10,408 bases of DNA from Gp6-AA40 sp035647075 (lineage in GTDB: Bacteria > Acidobacteriota > Vicinamibacteria > Vicinamibacterales > UBA2999): positions 1 through 10,408 of the forward strand of contig DASROF010000139.1 in NCBI GenBank assembly GCA_035647075.1. Direction: 5' to 3'. The number at the start of each line of letters is the position of its first letter. The first letter of the stretch is position 1. The notes beneath the pieces were generated by a model. The model was given only the letters and a program-made list of their open reading frames with translations, was not told the DNA's origin and made no database searches. A program made the translations under genes and the position numbers. Of the stretch, positions 6,993 through 10,408 are shown in pieces.

Positions 6993-7021
6993 TTGACAAA
7001 TCTTTCCAGGTCACGTCTACT
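6993..7021 (+). promoter_or_regulatory. sigma70-like promoter for leuA
   Basis: TTGACA (6993-6998, perfect -35), a 17-bp spacer, and TCTACT (7016-7021, 4 of 6 to TATAAT). Transcription would begin near 7028 and leave a leader of about 80 nt before the leuA ATG. The surrounding 60 bp are AT-rich against a high-GC background, as expected of a promoter. Confidence 0.55.
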
Positions 7022-7025
7022 GGAA
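7004..7025. promoter_or_regulatory. dyad TTCCAG-N10-CTGGAA over the leuA -10
   Basis: A perfect 6-bp inverted repeat with a 10-bp spacer (7004-7009 and 7020-7025) covers the predicted -10 box. The half-site spacing puts both arms on about the same helix face, so it could be an operator. Because it lies upstream of the predicted start point it would not be an RNA hairpin. No binding protein can be named. Confidence 0.35.
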
Positions 7026-7032
7026 GGTAATA

Positions 7033-7060
7033 AGCCCTGATCCAGTCCGGGCTGATGCCC
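7033..7060 (+). promoter_or_regulatory. small alternative hairpins in the leuA leader
   Basis: In the predicted leader, AGCCC (7033-7037) can pair with GGGCT (7049-7053), or GGGC (7049-7052) with GCCC (7057-7060). The two are mutually exclusive because they share GGGC. The stems are only 5 and 4 bp, and I see no leucine-rich leader peptide or T-box, so attenuation is not supported beyond this. Confidence 0.15.
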
Positions 7061-7095
7061 TACAACCGTGTTTGGGGGCAGGGCGCCGGCGAGTG

Positions 7096-7100
7096 GGAGG
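7096..7100 (+). promoter_or_regulatory. strong Shine-Dalgarno fixing the leuA start
   Basis: GGAGG with a 7-nt spacer precedes ATG 7108. This favours 7108 over the in-frame GTG at 7072, which would add twelve residues absent from the family. Confidence 0.8.
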
Positions 7101-7107
7101 ACTTCAC

Positions 7108-8355
7108 ATGGCCGAGCAGGTTCGAATTTTTGACACGACGTTGCGTGACGGCGAGCAGTCGCCCGGATTCTCGCTCCGGGTGTCCGAAAAGCTCCTGCTG
7201 GCGCGTCAACTCGATCTGCTTGGCGTGGACATCATCGAGGCGGGGTTCCCGATCGCGTCCCCCGCTGACGCCGAGGCGGTTCGGCGCGTTGCCACCGAGA
7301 TTCGTCGTCCCGTCATTGCGTGCCTGGCGCGCTGTCACCGTAAAGATCTCGAGAAGGCGGCCTGGGCCATTCAGCCGGCGGCGCAGGGGCGCATCCACAC
7401 CTTCATTGCGACGTCTGATCTGCATCTGCAGGCGAAGCTGCGCATGACGCGCGAGCAGTGTCTCGAGGCGGCGGTCGAGTCGGTTCGCTACGCGCGGCAT
7501 CACAGCGGCGATGTCGAGTTCTCGGCCGAGGACGCCACGCGCAGCGATCTCGATTTTCTCTGCCGCGTCGTCGAAGCGGTGATCAAGGTCGGCGCGACCA
7601 CGATCAACCTGCCGGATACCGTCGGCTATTCGACACCGGACGAAACGCGCGCGTTCTTCCGCACGATTCGCGAGCGCGTGCCGCACTCCGATCGCGTGAT
7701 CTTCAGCGCGCACTGCCACGACGATCTCGGCCTGGCGGTCGCGAACACACTCGCGGCGATCGAGGGCGGCGCCCGTCAGGTGGAGTGCACCATCAACGGC
7801 ATCGGCGAGCGCGCCGGTAACGCCGCACTCGAGGAGATCGTGATGGCGCTGCATGTGCGCAGTGATCGTCTGCCGCACGTCACCAGCATCGACACGAGGC
7901 AGCTGTACCCGTCGAGCGACATGCTGACCCAGCTGACCGGCCAGGGCGTGCAGGTCAACAAGGCGATCGTCGGGCGGAATGCCTTCGCGCATGAGGCGGG
8001 CATTCACCAGGACGGCATCCTCAAAGACCGCCGGACCTACGAAATCATGCGTGCGGAGGATGTGGGCGCACCGTGGAATCCACTCGTCCTCGGCAAGCAC
8101 TCAGGCCGTCACGCCGTGCAGAAGCGCTGTGCCGACCTCGGGTTCGAGATTCAGGGAGACGAGCTGATCGAGATCTACCGCGCGCTGATGGCGATTGCCG
8201 ACGATCGCAAGACGCTCACGGACAACGACGTGCGCACGGTGATCGCCAGCACTCGCAGCGTCCACGTCACGACGGTGGTGGATGTGGATCCGTTCGACAC
8301 GCCCGCGGCGCCCGTGCATGCCTCGAATGAGGCGGGCTACGGACACGGGGTCTAG
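7108..8355 (+). CDS. leuA: 2-isopropylmalate synthase lacking the C-terminal regulatory domain
   Basis: LeuA condenses acetyl-CoA with 2-oxoisovalerate, the first committed step of leucine synthesis. The catalytic TIM barrel is complete: FDTTLRDGEQ (8-17, with R13/D14), HTFIATSDLHLQAKLR (97-112), VEFSAEDATR (136-145), the metal-binding pair H202 and H204 (SAHCHDDLGLAV), and NGIGERAGNAALEE (230-243, with N238). The following subdomains are present (KAIVGRNAFAHEAGIHQDG, then GKHSGRHAV). The protein stops at 415 aa just after the linker, where E. coli LeuA (523 aa) continues into its leucine-binding LeuA_dimer domain. Downstream is only a palindrome and the convergent mscS gene, so no remnant exists in any frame. 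Leucine feedback inhibition is therefore probably absent or different. Related enzymes without this domain (some homocitrate or citramalate synthases) are alternatives, but the barrel sequence and leuCD nearby favour IPMS. Confidence 0.93.
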   Translation: MAEQVRIFDTTLRDGEQSPGFSLRVSEKLLLARQLDLLGVDIIEAGFPIASPADAEAVRRVATEIRRPVIACLARCHRKDLEKAAWAIQPAAQGRIHTFIATSDLHLQAKLRMTREQCLEAAVESVRYARHHSGDVEFSAEDATRSDLDFLCRVVEAVIKVGATTINLPDTVGYSTPDETRAFFRTIRERVPHSDRVIFSAHCHDDLGLAVANTLAAIEGGARQVECTINGIGERAGNAALEEIVMALHVRSDRLPHVTSIDTRQLYPSSDMLTQLTGQGVQVNKAIVGRNAFAHEAGIHQDGILKDRRTYEIMRAEDVGAPWNPLVLGKHSGRHAVQKRCADLGFEIQGDELIEIYRALMAIADDRKTLTDNDVRTVIASTRSVHVTTVVDVDPFDTPAAPVHASNEAGYGHGV

Positions 8356-8366
8356 AGATCGCAGGG

Positions 8367-8384
8367 GCCGACGTTAACGTCGGC
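8367..8384. terminator. 18-bp perfect palindrome between convergent leuA and mscS
   Basis: GCCGACGTTAACGTCGGC is perfectly self-complementary and fills most of the 30-bp gap between the leuA and mscS stops. In RNA from either strand it could fold into a hairpin, which suits a bidirectional terminator, but no T-tract flanks it. It may instead be another dispersed acidobacterial-type palindrome. Confidence 0.45.
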
Positions 8385-8385
8385 G

Positions 8386-9486
8386 CTACCGGTCCGCCGG
8401 CTTCTTCTGCTCGATCGTCTCGACGAATGTCACCTGCCGCATCGGCGCGTGAATCCCTCGTTCCCGCAGCAGTTTTGCAATCCGCTTCCGCAGTTCACGG
8501 CCAACGAACCACTGCTTCTGCGGTACGGTCTTGATTCGCCCCTTCACGACGAGCCGGTCGGTTTCGAACGCATCGATGCCGTAGACATCGAGCGGTGCCA
8601 GGATGTGCGGCTTGAACGCCGCATCGTCCAGCAACGACGCACCAGCGTCATTGAGCGCCTGGACCACGCGATCCGGATCGTCTTCGTAGGCGACCCCGAC
8701 AGAAATCACGTAGTACGCGAAGTCCTTCGACATGTTCGCGAGCGTCTTGACCTCACCATTCGCGAACACATGCACCGTGCCCTGTTCGTCGCGCAGCACG
8801 ATTGTCCGCAGGTTGACCTCTTCGACGAGGCCGCCCTGACCGTTGACGACGGCGCTGTCGCCGACGCGAACCTGGTCCTCGGCAATCATGAAGAAGCCGG
8901 CGATCAGGTCGCGGATCAGCGTCTGCGCGCCGAAGCCGAGGGCCACGCCGACCACGCCGAAGCCCGTGATGGCCGGCCCGATGTCGTAGTCGAACTCCCG
9001 GAGGATCATCAGACCGGCGATGACAGTGACGACCACCGTCAGCGTCCGCTGCATCAATCGCGCGAGGGTCTGCGCGCGCTTGGTCCGTTCGATGACCTCG
9101 AGCCCGGTGCCGCTGCTCATCTCCCGCTCGAAGCGGCGGGCGGCGGTCGCGCCGATCCGGATGGTCAGATAGGCGAGCACGGCGATGATTGCGATCCGCT
9201 CGCCGCTGTCCAGCAGCCAGCGGATCAGCTCGTCGCGGTCGCGGGCGAAGCTGGTCTTGTAGCCGGCGAGCGAGAGAGCCGGGAACGAGAGCCCCGTCGC
9301 GATGATCAGAAACAGGAACACGTGGATGGCGCGGCCAGGACCCTGGATGAAGCGCCCTTCACGATCGTCCGGCACGATGGCGTGAAGCATCGAGCGCACC
9401 GCACGCGCGGCGAGATTGGTGAGGATGTACGCCGCGACAAGCGCCAGCGCGATTGCCAGCGCCAGATCGGGCCAGTTGGCCGGCAT
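8386..9486 (-). CDS. MscS-family mechanosensitive ion channel
   Basis: An inner-membrane channel expected to open under membrane tension and release solutes during osmotic downshock. It has 366 aa, longer than E. coli MscS (286) because of extra N-terminal helices. Hydrophobic segments lie at about residues 7-29, 53-75, 96-113 and 147-163, then the glycine/alanine-rich pore helix at 169-203 (ITGFGVVGVALGFGAQTLIRDLIAGFFMIAEDQVRVGD), the family hallmark. The beta domain follows (GLVEEVNLRTIVLRDEQGTVHVFANGEV), then the C-terminal alpha/beta domain to about 355. ATG 9486 lies 6 nt after the stop of the upstream HtrA-type protease gene, and no clear Shine-Dalgarno is seen, so it is probably co-transcribed and translationally coupled. 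Gating properties and subfamily cannot be told from sequence alone. Confidence 0.95.
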   Translation of the reverse strand: MPANWPDLALAIALALVAAYILTNLAARAVRSMLHAIVPDDREGRFIQGPGRAIHVFLFLIIATGLSFPALSLAGYKTSFARDRDELIRWLLDSGERIAIIAVLAYLTIRIGATAARRFEREMSSGTGLEVIERTKRAQTLARLMQRTLTVVVTVIAGLMILREFDYDIGPAITGFGVVGVALGFGAQTLIRDLIAGFFMIAEDQVRVGDSAVVNGQGGLVEEVNLRTIVLRDEQGTVHVFANGEVKTLANMSKDFAYYVISVGVAYEDDPDRVVQALNDAGASLLDDAAFKPHILAPLDVYGIDAFETDRLVVKGRIKTVPQKQWFVGRELRKRIAKLLRERGIHAPMRQVTFVETIEQKKPADR

Positions 9487-9492
9487 CAGCGA

Positions 9493-10408
9493 TTACGAGG
9501 CGGCACGCTTTTGAATGGGCACGCGGATATCCAGGCGCTTGCCGTCGCGCAGAATGCGGAGCGTGGCGGTGCTGCCGATCGGCGCGTCCGACATCAGGCG
9601 GTCAAGATGACCGGGATCCTGCACGGTGGTTCCGTTGAACGCCAGGATGATGTCGCCCAGCTCGAACACTGACGGCGAATCGCGGTACATCTCGTACACC
9701 AGCGCACCGCGCGTATCGGGAGCACCGAATCGCTCGGCATACCCAGTGGTCAGCGGTAGCAGGTGCACGTTGCCGATCGATCCGCGCCGGACCTCGCGGA
9801 ATTGTCGCAGCTCGTTGAAGATGCGCTGCGCGAGGTTGCTCGAGACCGCGAACCCGATTCCCTGGTAGCCGCCGCTGCGCGAGAAGATGACGGTATTGAT
9901 GCCGACCAGTTCTCCGCGGGCGTTGATGAGGGCGCCGCCGGAGTTGCCCGGGTTGATCGCAGCGTCAGTCTGAATGAAGTTCTCGAAGTCGTTGATGCCG
10001 ACATCGGTCCGGTTCACGGCCGAGACGATGCCAAGCGTCACGCTTTCACTGAGCTGGTACGGGTTGCCAATCGCCAGCACCCACTCGGCGACCTTCAGCC
10101 GATCCGAATCGCCCCATGGCATCATCGGCAGGCTCCTGCCGTCTACCTTCAGCAGTGCCAGGTCGGTTCCAGGGTCGATGCCGATGACGCGAGCCGGCAG
10201 TTCCTGCTTGTCCGACAACGTCACCGTGATATCGATGTCGCGCAGCGCCGCCTGCGTGTCGCCGGTCACGACGTGGTTGTTCGTCAGGATGTAACCATCG
10301 CGGCTCACGATGACGCCGGAGCCGAGGCTGCTCTCGACGGCCCGCTGTTCGTAGGCGCCTCCCCGGCCCAGGAACTCCTCGAACGGATCGTACACGCGTC
10401 GTCTGACC
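9493..10408 (-). CDS. htrA: HtrA/DegP-type serine protease with one PDZ domain (5' end outside window)
   Basis: An envelope quality-control protease of the trypsin-like S1C family. The frame is open to the window edge, so the N-terminus (where a signal or membrane anchor would be) is missing; the GTG at 10395 is in frame but falls inside the typical 'YDPFEEFLG' region and is not the start. Counting from that GTG, the catalytic triad is H41 (TNNHVV), D78 (GTDLALLKV) and S152 (NPGNSGGAL), all intact, with SSLGSGVIV and GYILTNNH as expected. One PDZ domain covers about 210-296 (GALVYEMYRDSPS, then GDIILAFNG). Its usual SPAxxAGLxxGD turn is shortened by about four residues to SPSVFELGD. mscS follows after 6 nt. 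The symbol denotes the family; paralogues (DegP, DegQ, DegS type) cannot be separated here, although a single PDZ fits the DegS-like or short bacterial HtrA arrangement. Confidence 0.95.
   Translation of the reverse strand, partial: VRRRVYDPFEEFLGRGGAYEQRAVESSLGSGVIVSRDGYILTNNHVVTGDTQAALRDIDITVTLSDKQELPARVIGIDPGTDLALLKVDGRSLPMMPWGDSDRLKVAEWVLAIGNPYQLSESVTLGIVSAVNRTDVGINDFENFIQTDAAINPGNSGGALINARGELVGINTVIFSRSGGYQGIGFAVSSNLAQRIFNELRQFREVRRGSIGNVHLLPLTTGYAERFGAPDTRGALVYEMYRDSPSVFELGDIILAFNGTTVQDPGHLDRLMSDAPIGSTATLRILRDGKRLDIRVPIQKRAAS

Noticed and set aside
7033..7060. Leucine attenuator or riboswitch before leuA
   Set aside because: The stems are only 4-5 bp, with no T-tract terminator and no leucine codon run; recorded only as a low-confidence structure.
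7055..7447. Leader peptide or alternative gene starting at ATG 7055 upstream of leuA
   Set aside because: The frame runs far into leuA, is not leucine-rich, and has no ribosome-binding site; it looks like a shadow frame.
7060..8100. 346-codon minus-strand frame across leuA
   Set aside because: It lies antisense to conserved LeuA sequence, has no recognisable domain, and would begin inside leuA without a convincing ribosome-binding site.
8449..9672. 407-codon plus-strand frame opposite mscS and the protease
   Set aside because: Its composition (rich in H, R, D, E) is typical of an antisense shadow, and the minus-strand genes here have clear domain signatures.
1..10408. A defence, mobile or secondary-metabolite system
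   Set aside because: All sizeable genes match housekeeping families except one small exported protein. No transposase, integrase, toxin-antitoxin pair, CRISPR array or nuclease-defence motif was seen.

Overview
The window is high-GC (roughly 60-65% by eye), densely packed bacterial chromosomal DNA made mostly of housekeeping genes. No phage, transposase, CRISPR, rRNA or tRNA gene is visible. Short palindromes that translate as '(G/S)xAEAGH(Y/H)E' or 'SGFSRT', and 9-bp tandem repeats that translate as 'VQK/VQR' or 'HED/HEE', resemble intergenic repeats I associate from memory with Acidobacteriota of the Vicinamibacteria type. That assignment is an inference, not a search result.

Layout, left to right. 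(1) uvrA, cut at the left edge, overlaps the start of an AAG/MPG-type 3-methyladenine DNA glycosylase gene (mpg), giving a DNA-repair pair on the + strand. (2) A small predicted exported protein of unknown function lies on the - strand, convergent with mpg and divergent from leuC. (3) leuC and leuD overlap (TGATG) and encode the two subunits of 3-isopropylmalate dehydratase. (4) A LysR-type regulator lies on the - strand, convergent with leuD and divergent from leuA. (5) leuA, 2-isopropylmalate synthase, is on the + strand, preceded by an AT-rich control region with a good sigma70-like promoter and several dyads, and it lacks the usual C-terminal leucine-sensing domain. (6) On the - strand, an HtrA/DegP-type serine protease (cut at the right edge) is followed 6 nt later by an MscS-family mechanosensitive channel gene.

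How the genes work together: LeuA makes 2-isopropylmalate and LeuCD isomerises it, so two of the three leucine-specific steps are here; leuB is not in the window. The LysR gene between them is the obvious candidate regulator of leuA. UvrA (nucleotide excision repair) and Mpg (base excision repair) are probably co-translated. HtrA and MscS form an envelope-stress-like pair.

I see no convincing undescribed multi-gene system. The points most worth a second look are the repeat-derived sequences that have entered coding regions (a palindromic element inside uvrA, a 9-bp repeat forming the Mpg N-terminus, a 9-bp repeat forming the LysR C-terminus), the regulatory-domain-less LeuA, and the structured lysR-leuA intergenic region.
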